Shown piece by piece: positions 25,742 to 35,719 of a stretch of DNA of 64,000 bases. The notes beneath the pieces are model-generated. The model ran no database searches and had not been told where the DNA came from. It was given only the letters and a program-made list of their open reading frames with translations. Each line of letters opens with the position of its first letter. Positions within the stretch are counted from its first letter, which is position 1. The position numbers were made by a program, and so were the translations under genes. The DNA is from Lepus europaeus (lineage: Eukaryota > Chordata > Mammalia > Lagomorpha > Leporidae): positions 62,092,468 through 62,156,467 of the forward strand of contig NC_084838.1 of the NCBI RefSeq assembly GCF_033115175.1, written 5' to 3'.

Positions 25742-26044
25742 CAGTGGTTAGCTTTTTTTGAAAATTGTTTATTTGGGAAGCAAAACAACAGAGGGATAAG
25801 AGAAGAGAGAGAGAGAGTTCTTTCAGGAACTGCAGTTAGACCAATGATATTAAGTGATAAAACTTTTTCCTGAGTGTATGAATGCTCTTTCAATATTTTA
25901 AAATTCTCTCTTCTCTATGTCAGTTCTGTCCGTTGGAGTTACCAATTCCGTGTGGCTGATGGTTTCTAGCCTTTTTGTGCACTTCATAATTTTGGTTTAA
26001 TATCAGACATTGAATCTTGCCCTCTGAGATTCTGGATCTTTTTT

Positions 26045-26393
26045 AAAAAATATTTATTTATTTATTTGAGAGACAGAGTTACAGAGAGAGAGAGGGAAAG
26101 ACAGAGAAAGGTCTCCCATCCACTGGTTCACTCTCCAAATAGCCGCAATGGCTGGAAATGGGCCTATCCAAAGCCAGGAACTAGGAGCTTCTTCAGGGTC
26201 TCCCACGTGGGTGCAGAGGCCCAAGCACTTGGGCCATCTTCCACTGCTTTCCCATACAGTTTTTCCCATATGGCTTTCTCTGCCATAGCAGAGAGCTGGA
26301 TTGGAAGAGGGACATCTGGGACACGAACCAGTGCCCATATAGGATGCCAGCAGCACGGGCAGAGGCTCAGCCTACTATGTCACAGCGTCGGCC
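26045..26393 (-). repeat. CSINE, antisense
   Basis: Reverse-complement C repeat ending in CACAGCGTCGGCCC. CTGGATCTTTTTT before and CTGGATTTTTTAA after look like a slightly diverged duplication. An extra CATACAGTTTTTCCCATATG block near 26253 lies within the element. Confidence 0.9.
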
Positions 26394-26837
26394 CCTGGAT
26401 TTTTTAATATACATTTCTGGACATGTTATTGAGCTTTCATCTGGAACACGGTTAAATTTCTTGGAAGCAGTTTAATATTTTACATTTGGCTTAAAGATTT
26501 GTTGGTGGTGTGGGAACAGTGTTCAGTCAAAAGCTAATTGTTCTTTCTGTGTACAATATTCCATGCCCCATGAATCATGATGGCTTCCATATGGCAGGAG
26601 AGAATAGAAACTCGGCTTATTGAATAACTTCTGGACACTTCTGTCACAATCCTCGTCAGCAATTCTTCCCACGCCCTCAAGTTTTCTTCTCCCATAATTG
26701 TACTGATCAGTACTCAGCTAAACACTTGAGGGGAACTCTGCAGACTTCATAGTTCTCTCTGTAGGTGTCCCCTTTCAGGTACAGTATCCAGCAGACTGTT
26801 GGTTCCTTCTTTCCCTTTCTTTTCTTTTCCTTCCTTT

Positions 26838-27158
26838 CCTTTTTTTTTTTTTTTTTAAGATTTGTTTATTTATTTGAAAGAGAGAGAGAGAGAGAGAGAA
26901 AGAGAGTTCCATCTGCTGGTTAACCCCCAAATGGCTGCAACAGCTGGGACTGGACCAAGCTGAAGCCAGAAGCCAGGAGCTTCCTCTGGGGCTCCCACGT
27001 GGGCAGCAGGGTCCCAAAGATTTGGTCCATCCCCGGCTGCCTTCACAGGTGCAATAGCAGGGAGCTTGACTGGAAGTGGAACAGCTGGGAAACGAACCAC
27101 TGCCCATTTAGGATGCTGGCACTGCAGGCTTTGGTTAACCTACACCACATGCCAGCCC
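26838..27158 (-). repeat. CSINE, antisense
   Basis: Poly-T run (26841-26857), AAGATTTGTTTATTTATTTG, (GA)n, CATCTGCTGGTTAACCCCCA, head complement ending in CACATGCCAGCCCC. Confidence 0.88.
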
Positions 27159-27644
27159 CAGCTCTTGGTTTCCCTAGACTCGCTCCTCAGCTCACTGAGT
27201 CCATTGTCTTCTATCTGGGTTACTCCTCCTTCTATTACAGTGGTCAATCTCTTTCAGAGTGGTAGTGGAGGGAATTGTAACTCTCACCTCATTTGTATCA
27301 TCTCTCAGGATCATTGGCTTTTGTTACTTTATGTACAATGTTTTATAAATATGCATTTCATATATTTTGTCCACTTTTTATTTTATGTGGGATGGGAAGT
27401 CTGAACCAATTGTTGCTCCATTTTGTTAGAAACCATGTCCTTAATTTTTATAGATCTGAATTTCCATCTGGTATTATTTTACACTTGAAGAATTTGTAGC
27501 ACAAGTTCTGGCAATGAATTATCTGAGACTTCATATGAAAATGTTTTGGTTTTCCTTCATATTTTAATGATTTTTTTTTTGCTTTAGCGAATGTAGATTA
27601 AATGTTTTTATTTTCATTTGCTATTTCAATAATACCAATCCATT

Positions 27645-27905
27645 TTTATCTGATATTATGGCTGAATTTTATACTTCTAAAATTCATATGTTGAACTCAT
27701 AACCCTCAGTATTTTAGAATAAAACTGTTTTTGGACATAGGACCTTTGAATAGGAAATTAAAGTAAAAAGAGTCCAAATAAGTGGGCCTTAGTCCACTAC
27801 GACTGGAGTCTTTATGGGAAGAAGATTTAGAAGATGTATCTGCATCCGTAGATACAGAAAGAAGACTGTGTGAAGATACTGGGAGAATACGATTGATTGT
27901 TAATT
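27645..27905 (+). mobile_element. MaLR-type LTR remnant (MLT1-like)
   Basis: TAAAATTCATATGTTGAACT near the start, then GACATAGGACCTTTGAATAG and GACTGGAGTCTTTATGGGAA, ending with TGTGTGAAGATACTGGG. This is the block order of mammalian MaLR LTRs. Non-coding and decayed. Confidence 0.65.
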
Positions 27906-28379
27906 CTTTGTGTCAGTTTGAGTGGTTCTAGTGCTCTTACAATAAACATTGTTTTGGTATGTGTCTGCCAGGATATTTCCAGATGAGATGAGTGGTTGAA
28001 TTGGTGGAATCAATCTGTTTAAGGTCTAATTAGAACAAAAGGTGGAGGAGGAGGAATTCATCAGTTTTTTTTCCCTTCCTCACCATTTGGGATGGGACAT
28101 CTCACGTCTTCTGCTCTTTGACTTGGATTTATATCATCAGCTCCCTGGTTCCCAAGTATCTGAACAAGGAGTGAAATTACATCAGCTTTCCTGAGTCTCC
28201 AGCATGTAGTCTGCAGATTCTAGACAGAGACAGCATAATCATGTTAGCCACTTCCTTTTTCCATCAATATGCCCCATATATAAATATATATTTGTGCCAT
28301 ATATATGCCATTTACACATAATTTTATATTATACCTGTATAATATATCCTACTGGTTCTGTTTTTCTGGAGTTGACTAA
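27906..28379 (+). repeat. Old interspersed repeat remnant, family not named
   Basis: GGTATGTGTCTGCCAGGATA, GGGACATCTCACGTCTTCTG and TCCTACTGGTTCTGTTTTTC followed by GACTAATACA resemble the order of a common mammalian repeat whose name I cannot give with confidence. AT-rich dinucleotide stretch 28270-28345. Confidence 0.4.
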
Positions 28380-28876
28380 TACAATTGTCATTTTTTTAAA
28401 CTTTTATTTAATGAATATAAATTTCCAAAGTATAGCTTATGGATTACAATGGCTCCCCCCCTATAACTTCCCTCCCACCCGCAACCCTCCCCTTTCCCGC
28501 TCCCTCTCCCCTTCCATTCACATCAAGATTCATTTTCAATTCTCTTTATATACAGAAGATCAATTTAGTTAAGATTTATTTTATTTATTTGAAAGACAGA
28601 ATTACAGAGAGAGGTAGAGAGAGAGGTCTTCCATCTGCTGGTTCACTCCCCAGATGCCTGATCTGAAGCCAGAAGCCAGGAGCTTCTTCCGGGTCTCCCA
28701 CATGGGTGCAGGGACCCAAGGACTTGAGCCGTCTTCTGCTATCCCAGACCATAGTAGAGAGCTGTATCAGAAGAGGAGCAGCCAGGACTAGAACCGGCGC
28801 CCATATGGGATGCCGGTGCTTCAGGCCAGGGCTTTAACCCACTGCACCATAGCGCCAGCCCCTACAATTGTCATTT
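28380..28876 (-). mobile_element. CSINE-L1 chimeric retrotransposon
   Basis: TACAATTGTCATTT at 28380-28393 and 28863-28876 is a single target-site duplication around two joined pieces. 28394-28566 is an L1 3' end, minus orientation, with poly(A) complement and C-rich tract. 28567-28862 is a CSINE, also minus. In sense orientation the order is CSINE, then 5'-truncated L1 3' end, then poly(A). The CSINE has no separate duplication at its inner end (left flank GATCAATTTAGTT). This fits reverse transcriptase switching from L1 RNA onto the 3' tail of a CSINE RNA. Confidence 0.85.
28567..28862 (-). repeat. CSINE part of the chimera
   Basis: AAGATTTATTTTATTTATTT tail complement to ATAGCGCCAGCCCC head complement. 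It lacks about 35 bp in the middle: after CTCCCCAGATG it resumes at CCTGATCTGAAGCC. Confidence 0.9.
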
Positions 28877-29960
28877 ATCAACCAAAAAGAAAGCCTTTCA
28901 GGAAGAAAACTCAGAACAATGTGTAGCATTCTGAACTATAAGTTGTTTAAATCCCTCTGTAATTCAGTGTAGTCTGCATCCCTGGATAAGTAATATGTTT
29001 GACACAAAATGTCTGTCAAGATGTCTGCACTACTTTTCATCTTCATTGCCTACATCTTTTCTCTAGCTACATGTAAAAATTTCTCTTTATAATTGTGTTT
29101 CTGCTAGTAAATTATAATGTGCCTTGATGTAGTTTTCTTTGAGTTTATGCTGCTTGGTAAGTGTTAAAAGGATAGATTTCAATGAATTTGGAAAAGTTGG
29201 GCATTAAGCTAAAATATTTTATAAACTCCCTCTCTTTTGGGGGGGATTCCAATTATATGTACATTAGAACATTTAATATTTTACCATAAGTCATGAAGTT
29301 TCTGTTCATTTTTTCTCACATATTTTCCTCTGTGCTTGAGTTTGTTCCATTTCCATTTCTATTTCTGTATCTTTACTTTAGTGCTCTGTACTTGTGCAGT
29401 GTCAAACATGTCTAGTAAATTTAAAAAATTTTAGATACTACTTTTTCAGTTCTAGAAATAATATTTTATCTACCACATTTCTTTTTTCAGGATGTTAAAT
29501 TTTCCTGTCTAGCTTCTAAGTGTTATTATGGCTGAACTTAAGTAGCTTTGCTCTACAGTTGGTTTAACCCTATTCCTCAGGCAATACTAAGTACTATGAG
29601 TTTTCAACAAGGAATATACACTTTGTCAACTCTGTCCTGTCCCCTGGCCCTCTGTAAGCTATGGGAACTCTTCATTTTACTGCTCACCAGTGGCTCTTTC
29701 CTAGTGCGGTTGTATTCTATGATGTGTAATTTAATATTCAGAAATGGACTCAATGATTCATATTCTTGATATAGTTTCTGTGTAGTTTTTTTGTCTCGAG
29801 ATCTGCTTATTAATTCCAGCTGAATTCTTTAAACTGTGACTTCTTTTGTCTGTGCTCTGCTTAGATTTGGCTACCATGTACTATAGTCCAGAAAAAAATC
29901 CCAATGCTGCTGTCATCAAGGTCAATCAGTGAATCAGCTTAAACATTGTTTACCTCCTGG
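28877..29960 (-). mobile_element. Old antisense L1, 5' region, continued
   Basis: AATGTGCCTTGATGTAGTTT (29118), GGGATTCCAATTATATGTAC (29243), CTGTTCATTTTTTCTCACAT and TTTTCAGTTCTAGAAATAAT follow the order of the reverse complement of L1M-type 5' sequence. It probably continues the copy ending near 27640. Confidence 0.55.
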
Positions 29961-32061
29961 GTCTTAGCGCAGCACTGACTATCATGGTCTGAAAAAAAAA
30001 AAGCCTCAAATTTTGTCCCATTTTGTAGTTTTCTTTCCTCCTTAAAAACAAGAGAACAAGACCAATTCCCAGTTATTTCAATATAGCTAGAAACTGAATA
30101 GAAGTTTGTGTATGAGTTTTGTTGAACAAGAGAAATGTTTCTACAAAATTATTGTTTTGTGTGTCAAATTGCATGTGTTATTTCTAGATATGTTCACTCA
30201 TAAGTCAAAATATTATTCAATGCTGAGATAAAAGACCTTCATCCAGAGTATATAGAAATTCTAAAATACTATTTAAATATGTTTTATTACAATCACGATA
30301 ACACATGACATCTATGTGGAATGATTTTTTTAATGCTCTTGGAGAAAATAAAAAAAGGCAAGGAAATTATTCTCTTTATGGTATAATTTTGAAATGAATA
30401 TAAATTTAATATGTCCAAGAAGGAAAAGAAGAAACACAACATTACAACCCATTCCACATGTTCTTTTGAATGCATATATTTAAATTAAACCTAAGCAAAA
30501 TTAAAAAAAAAAACTTTTGAACATTAAACATTTGTATAGCATATACAACGTTCAAGGCAATGTAATAGTATGAGCCAAGTAAAGAAGAAGACATATTTCC
30601 TCACCTTAGCAAATTTACTAGCTAGTTGAAGAAATACATGAGAGAAGCAAAAAGAACATGGAGTGGCCCGTGAATGAAAGTTAACAGTAATGGGCTGTGG
30701 ATTCTGAAGTTTGTGGAGACCTCAAAATCATTGACGGGATTTAATTCTGTTAAAATACTTTCTCCAGACCCTGAGCAATATAACACATAGTAGTCACAGG
30801 CCAGCATGGCTGAATGCCATTCTCTTTCTTCACAAACGAGTAATATTCTCTCTACCATTGCAGGGCGAGGTGAGACTAAGACAGAAGCTGCATTTGAGAC
30901 TTTGTTCTGGCTTGTGTTTCATACAGCCACAGGCAAGCATTAGGTAGCACCTTTTGTTCTGTTAATCCATTTCTGAATCGTATACCTAAGGTTTTTCAGA
31001 ATGAAGACTTAAGAGACATTCTATGGCAACTTAAAATACAAGAAGGTGTGGCTCTATCAGAGCAGAGTCCGTGAGAAAGGGAAATTTTTGTGAATAAAGG
31101 GCACATAAGTTGGCCCTTAGGGTATACTAAGCTGTGTGGAGAATCAGCCCCAAATTGTTTTATAGATGTGACTCATCTACTGATAGAAGAGGATCATTTA
31201 TATTCCTAGGAAAATAATGCTGAAAGTAATATTATCTTACTAGATACAAAATGCCTCATAAACAAACAGAAGGAACAGACATTGTGTTATAGAAATGTTT
31301 GATTTTTTAAGAAAAATTTCACTTAGATTTCCATTGAATATATGTGTTAGAAATGCCATGTAATACAGGTAGTAAGACTGCTGTCTTTTGCCTTTGTTCC
31401 TTCCCTTTTCCTATTTACAACATTATTCCCTGAATTTCTTCTTTGACACCTCATCTCCTCTGATTCAAAGACATGCGAGGCACTTATTCTTCACCCCTTT
31501 CCTCTCTTCTATACTTTCCTTCTGCAGCGCTTCTTTTGTGTGTGTATTAAGAGAATGAATTAATATTTTTGACAAAATATTTATAATCAATGTTGAACAT
31601 CTAAATGAACACAATATTCCATACTAATTACCTTGGAAAACTGTGCAATATACTAATAATATTATCACTATTCATTTCCATTTTAGAATCATTACAGAAC
31701 AACATGCAGCAAACATTTTCTATTTTGTTTATTTGAAAGCCAAAATTATATTTCTTAAATTTATAAATAAAACCTTTTTCTGTGTTATTTCTTAATGTTG
31801 CTTAATTATTTCAGAAACTGAGAAAAAATAATGATTGCTAACTTTGAAGATGTTCAATAAGACGTACAACAGCCAGTGAAGGTTGTCTGTGCCAAGAATT
31901 CCCAAAGAATTTCATGAGTGTCACTGCAAACTTTGGCCTCTCAAAATAAATGTAGTGTCTTTTAAACAATTGTTTTACTTGAGTAGACAGGAGCACAGAG
32001 TTTCTGTATATGTTGACCTACACATGGATTTTGTTGTTAATATCTTTCTGTATGTGGTACT
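29961..32061. other. Long stretch without a recognisable feature
   Basis: AT-rich, short frames only, small poly-A runs at 29992-30003 and 30502-30514. I recognise no repeat family. Confidence 0.5.
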
Positions 32062-32440
32062 GTATTAGACGGCTTTTCATTATCATGATGAAATACCTAA
32101 GACAAGCTACTATGGAGGAAGGAAGATTATTTTGACTCATTGATTTGCAGGTTCACAGTTCCAGATCAGTTATTCCCATTGGTTTGGTGTCTGTCTGATG
32201 ATGAAATATGTGTGAATGAAGGATCGCATGACAAACTAGGAAGCAGAGTTGTTAGACCCAAATCTCAGGCCTTTATAATCAAACCTCTTGCAAGAACTAC
32301 CTTGCAAGAGCAAGAACCTAGTGACCTCACAACCTCCCCCTATGCCTACCTTCTAAACACTATAATTGGATTAAGTTTCCACACTCTTAGTATTATCAAT
32401 TTATGACCTTGGGGATTAAACATCTACTTGAGTTTGGAAG
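32062..32440 (-). mobile_element. MaLR-type LTR remnant, antisense
   Basis: Plus strand starts TGTATTAGACGGCTTTTCAT and includes AAATACCTAAGACAAGCTAC, GGTTCACAGTTCC and CTTGGGGATTAAACATCTAC. This is the reverse complement of MST/MLT-like LTR blocks. An 88-codon frame over it is incidental. Confidence 0.6.
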
Positions 32441-33115
32441 CCGTATTCTGAAGTCCATAGTTTACATTACATTTATTCTTTGTGTTGGAAAGTTCTATAG
32501 GTTTTCACAAACATGTAATGACATTTATCCACCATTGTGGCATTATAAACAGTAGTATCATTACCCTAAAAAACCCCATGCTTCAGCTACTCATCTCTTC
32601 TCCCTCTTCCTGGAAACCACTGATATTTTTATTGTCTTTATATAAACTTTACCTTTTCCAGAATATAATATAAATGAACTCACATGGTATGTAGCCTCTT
32701 CAGACTGAGTTCTCTGAGTTTTAGCCATTCTAATGGGTATCTAATTTTTTGTAATTTCCCTTATGTTAAGAGTATTTTCATATGCTTGTTTTCCATTTGA
32801 TGTCTTCTTTGGTGAGGTGTCTGTTCAAATACTTTGCCCATTTTAAAACTCGGTCATGGGGCTGGCATTGTGGCATGGTGGGTAAAGCCGCCACCTGCAG
32901 TGCCCACATCCCATATGCGTGCCGGTTCGAGTCTCCGCTGCTCCTCTTCCAATCCAGCTCTCTGCTATGGTCTGGGAAAGCAGAGAAAGATGTGCCAAGC
33001 CCTTAGGCCCCTGCACCCACATGGAGACCCATAAGAAGCTCCTGGCTCCTGGCTTCAGATCAGCCCAGCTCCAGCCATTGTGGCCATTTTGAGAGTGAAC
33101 CAGTGGGTGGAAGAC

Positions 33116-33147
<32 letters not shown>

Positions 33148-33414
33148 GTCTCTGCCTTTTTGTAACTCTGCCTTTCAAATAAATATATAAACCTTTATAA
33201 AAAACAATTTGGTCATTTGGTTTTACTATTGAATTTAGGGATTTTCTTTTCTATTTTTTTTGTATTTAAGTAATTTAGCAGGTGTAAGAGTTAGCCCACA
33301 TTTTTCCCAATCTGTGGCTTTTTTTTTTCATTCTCTTAATTGTATGTAACATTTATAATTATGATTCATTTTAAGTTATTTTTTGTAAAAGGTGTGAGGT
33401 CTGTGTCTAGATAC
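32441..33414 (-). mobile_element. Old antisense L1 (3' part), host of the young L1
   Basis: TGGCATTATAAACAGTAGTA, CCTCTTCAGACTGAGTTCTC, TTTGGTGAGGTGTCTGTTCA and AAAAGGTGTGAGGTCTGTGT match the reverse complement of old L1 ORF2/3' UTR. It continues at 41076 (CTATTTGTTGAAAAGTTTAT), so the full-length L1 landed inside it. Confidence 0.65.
32857..33197 (+). repeat. CSINE
   Basis: GGGGCTGGCATTGTGGCATG head; B-box GGTTCGAGTCT at 32924-32934; CTCT tract 33114-33160; TTTCAAATAAATATATAAAC tail. GGTCAT before and after may be the remnant of a duplication. Confidence 0.92.
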
Positions 33415-33438
33415 AGAATTTTACATAGGTAGCGGAGC

Positions 33439-33449
33439 CAAGATGGCGG
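33439..33449 (+). promoter_or_regulatory. YY1-type site at L1 start
   Basis: CAAGATGGCGG lies 8 bases into the element. In human L1 a YY1 site at the same relative position directs the transcription start. Binding here is inferred. Confidence 0.65.
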
Positions 33450-33715
33450 ATAGTGAGGACGTGCGCCATTAGTCTGCGAAAATAAAGTTTCATAAAAGTG
33501 GAATTACTGTAGCCTTAGGAAAAGACTCAAGAAAAAAACTACAGAGGAGACGCCTCCGGATCGAGTGGACGGGACACAGAGGATCTACTGAGAGCCCACT
33601 GCGTGGAAACCCAACCGCGAGAACCGAGCCACAGAGTCTTGCCGGCGCGGGAACCGGGGTAAGACAAAAGCCTCAGAAACTCTCCTCCTCCCGCCTCCGT
33701 CTGCAGCTCTGCCGC

Positions 33716-33746
<31 letters not shown>

Positions 33747-33754
33747 GCGGCGGC

Positions 33755-34257
33755 GCCCTGACCGCCTCTCTCCACGGTCCCAGCCCCGGGGAGCGCGCGC
33801 GGGCACTGCAACGGCGGCGGCGGAGGCGGCGGCGGCGGCGGCGCCCTGACCGCCTCTCTCCACGGTCCCAGCCTCGAGGAGCGCGCGCGGGCACTGCAGC
33901 GGCGGCGGCAGCGGCAGCGACGGCGGCGCCCTGACCGCCTCTCTCCACGGTCCCAGCCCCGGGGAACGCGCGCGGGCACTGCAGCGGCGGCGGCGGAGGA
34001 GGCGGCGGCGGCGGCGGCGGCGCCCTGACCGCCTCTCTCCACGGTCCCAGCCTCGGGGAGCGCGCGCGGGCACTGCAGCGGCGGCAGCGGCAGCGGCGGC
34101 GGCGCCCTGACCGCCTCTCTCCACGGTCACAGCCCCGGGGAGCGTGCGCGGGCACTGCAGCGGCAGCGGCGGCGGCGGGGGCCTCCCGAGCGCCTCCCTC
34201 CACCGCCCCAGTCCCGGGGAGCGCGCGCAGGTACTACAGCGGCGGTGGTGACAGCGG
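33755..34257 (+). repeat. Six GC-rich tandem units in the L1 5' UTR
   Basis: The core GCCCTGACCGCCTCTCTCCA, followed by CGGTCCCAGCC and GCGCGCGCGGGCACTGCAGC, starts at 33755, 33843, 33928, 34022 and 34104. A diverged sixth unit (GCCTCCCGAGCGCCTCCCTC) starts at 34181. Spacings are 88, 85, 94, 82 and 77 bases; most of the difference lies in GGC/GCA triplet runs between cores. An initial triplet run (33712-33754) precedes the first core. Confidence 0.95.
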
Positions 34258-34613
34258 TGGCCGCAGCGATCCTGTGGCCCGGCTGGCCCTAGGCGACAGC
34301 GCCTAAAGAGGAAGATCACGGGAGAAGCCCCAGGTGGTGTCTTGGATCACCAGCTGAGACAAGGCTTCAGGAAAAGATTCAAGGAAAAAACTGCAGAAGA
34401 AACGCTTCCAGATAACCAACTGCGGGAGACGACCCGCAAAATCTACCCAGCGCGCTTTTACACAGCCTTAAACCTCAAGAAACAAGCATAGCTCTCTGGC
34501 CACACCCATCACAGCCCCGAAGGCTCCAACAAAGCAGACAGCTCACTTAGAGGCATAGTATAACGAGAGAAAAAAAAAAAACAAAAACAAAAACACCACA
34601 AATTATCTCTAAC

Positions 34614-35651
34614 ATGCCAAGCAAGAAACATAGAAGCGGAGGTACCAAGAACAAGGAAGGCACTATGACGCCCCCAAGTGAACAGGACACGCCAATGCAA
34701 GATTATGAAGATGAAGACATAGAGGAACTGCAAGAAGCAGATTTCAAAAAATTGATAAGAACATTAAGAAGTTCTCAAAAACAAATTCTTGAACTACAGA
34801 AATCCTTAATGGACAAGATAGAAAATCTCTCCCGTGAAAATGAAATATTAAGGAGGAATCAAAATGAAATGAAAAAACTAATGGAACAGGAATTCTCGAT
34901 AGTGACAAAAAACCACAATGAAATGAAGAACACAATGGATCAAATGGCAAACACATTAGAGAGCCTTAAAAACAGAATGGGTGAAGCAGAAGAGAGAATA
35001 TCGGAATTAGAAGACAGAGAACAGGAAAGGAAACAGTCAAATCAAAGAAAAGAAGAAGAAATTAGAAATCTAAAAAACACTGTCAGGAATCTACAGGATA
35101 CTATTAAAAAAACCAACATTCGGGTTCTAGGAGTTCCTGAAGGCATGGAAAGGGAGAAAGGATTAGAAGGCCTTTTTAGTGAGATACTAGCAGAAAATTT
35201 CCCAGGTTTGGAGAAGGACAGAGACATCCTAGTACAGGAAGCTCAGAGAACCCCTAATAAACATGATCAAAAGAGATCCTCACCACGACACGTCGTAATC
35301 AAACTCACCACAGTGAAACATAAAGAAAAGATCCTAAAATGTGCAAGAGAGAAACGCCAGATTACTCTCAGAGGATCTCCAATTAGACTTACAGCTGATT
35401 TCTCATCAGAAACCCTACAAGCCAGGAGAGAATGGCGAGATATAGCCCAGGTACTAAGAGAGAAAAACTGCCAGCCCAGAATATTATATCCTGCAAAGCT
35501 CTCATTTGTGAATGAAGGTGAAATTAAGACCTTTCACAGCAAACAGAAATTGAAAGAATTTGTCGCCACTCGTCCAGCCCTGCAAAAGATGCTTAAAGAT
35601 GTGTTACATACAGAAACACAGAAACACGGTCACCAATATGAAAGAAGGTAA
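34614..35651 (+). CDS. ORF1p: L1 ORF1 protein (RNA-binding chaperone)
   Basis: 345 aa, intact, close to the human protein's 338. L1 ORF1p is a trimeric nucleic-acid-binding chaperone that coats its own mRNA in a cytoplasmic RNP. Visible layout: basic, Ser/Thr-containing N-terminus ([10 protein letters not shown]); acidic patch at about 30-42; heptad-rich coiled coil at about 43-165, with Leu/Ile/Met spacing and [12 protein letters not shown] near 126; RRM beginning [11 protein letters not shown] at about 167; C-terminal domain at about 263-345 with the conserved REWRDI and YPAKLSF motifs (about 273 and 292). The start has A at -3 and is the first in-frame Met after the UTR. Stop TAA; ORF2 starts 69 bases later. 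No damage seen. Confidence 0.97.
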   Translation: MPSKKHRSGGTKNKEGTMTPPSEQDTPMQDYEDEDIEELQEADFKKLIRTLRSSQKQILELQKSLMDKIENLSRENEILRRNQNEMKKLMEQEFSIVTKNHNEMKNTMDQMANTLESLKNRMGEAEERISELEDREQERKQSNQRKEEEIRNLKNTVRNLQDTIKKTNIRVLGVPEGMEREKGLEGLFSEILAENFPGLEKDRDILVQEAQRTPNKHDQKRSSPRHVVIKLTTVKHKEKILKCAREKRQITLRGSPIRLTADFSSETLQARREWRDIAQVLREKNCQPRILYPAKLSFVNEGEIKTFHSKQKLKEFVATRPALQKMLKDVLHTETQKHGHQYERR

Positions 35652-35719
35652 AGGAAGGAAACCTCACAGCAAAAGATCACAGGAATCTCAAACCAGATAT
35701 CAGAAAATATCTTTGGCAA
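35652..35719 (+). other. L1 inter-ORF spacer
   Basis: 68 bases between the ORF1 stop and ORF2 start, with ORF2 in a different frame from ORF1. ORF2 translation in L1 is known to occur by an unconventional, inefficient mechanism; nothing here looks like an IRES to me. Confidence 0.8.

Larger units (their letters stand above)
25742..27640 (-). mobile_element. Old antisense L1, 5' region, with CSINEs
   Basis: Landmarks of the reverse complement of an L1M-type 5' region: ATATCAGACATTGAATCTTG, GGTTAAATTTCTTGGAAGCA (26450), CAGTGTTCAGTCAAAAGCTA, ATTTCCATCTGGTATTATTT (27461). It continues the old antisense L1 to the left. No reading frame survives. Family name from memory. Confidence 0.55.
33432..34613 (+). 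promoter_or_regulatory. L1 5' UTR / internal promoter region
   Basis: Starts GCGGAGCCAAGATGGCGG, like the beginning of other L1 5' UTRs. 33640-34300 is extremely GC- and CpG-rich in an otherwise AT-rich window. L1 5' UTRs are known to act as internal RNA polymerase II promoters; the role is inferred here. CCGGGGTAAGAC near 33653 could serve as a splice donor. No long sense frame precedes ORF1. Confidence 0.85.

Noticed and set aside
32924-32934. tRNA-like B-box (GGTTCGAGTCT) as a tRNA gene
   Set aside because: It sits in a CSINE, which is tRNA-derived; there is no cloverleaf with intact acceptor and anticodon stems.
33539-34319. Antisense frames of 167-244 codons as host genes
   Set aside because: They lie in triplet-rich tandem repeats of the L1 5' UTR, open in all three frames, with only Ala/Arg/Pro-rich composition.
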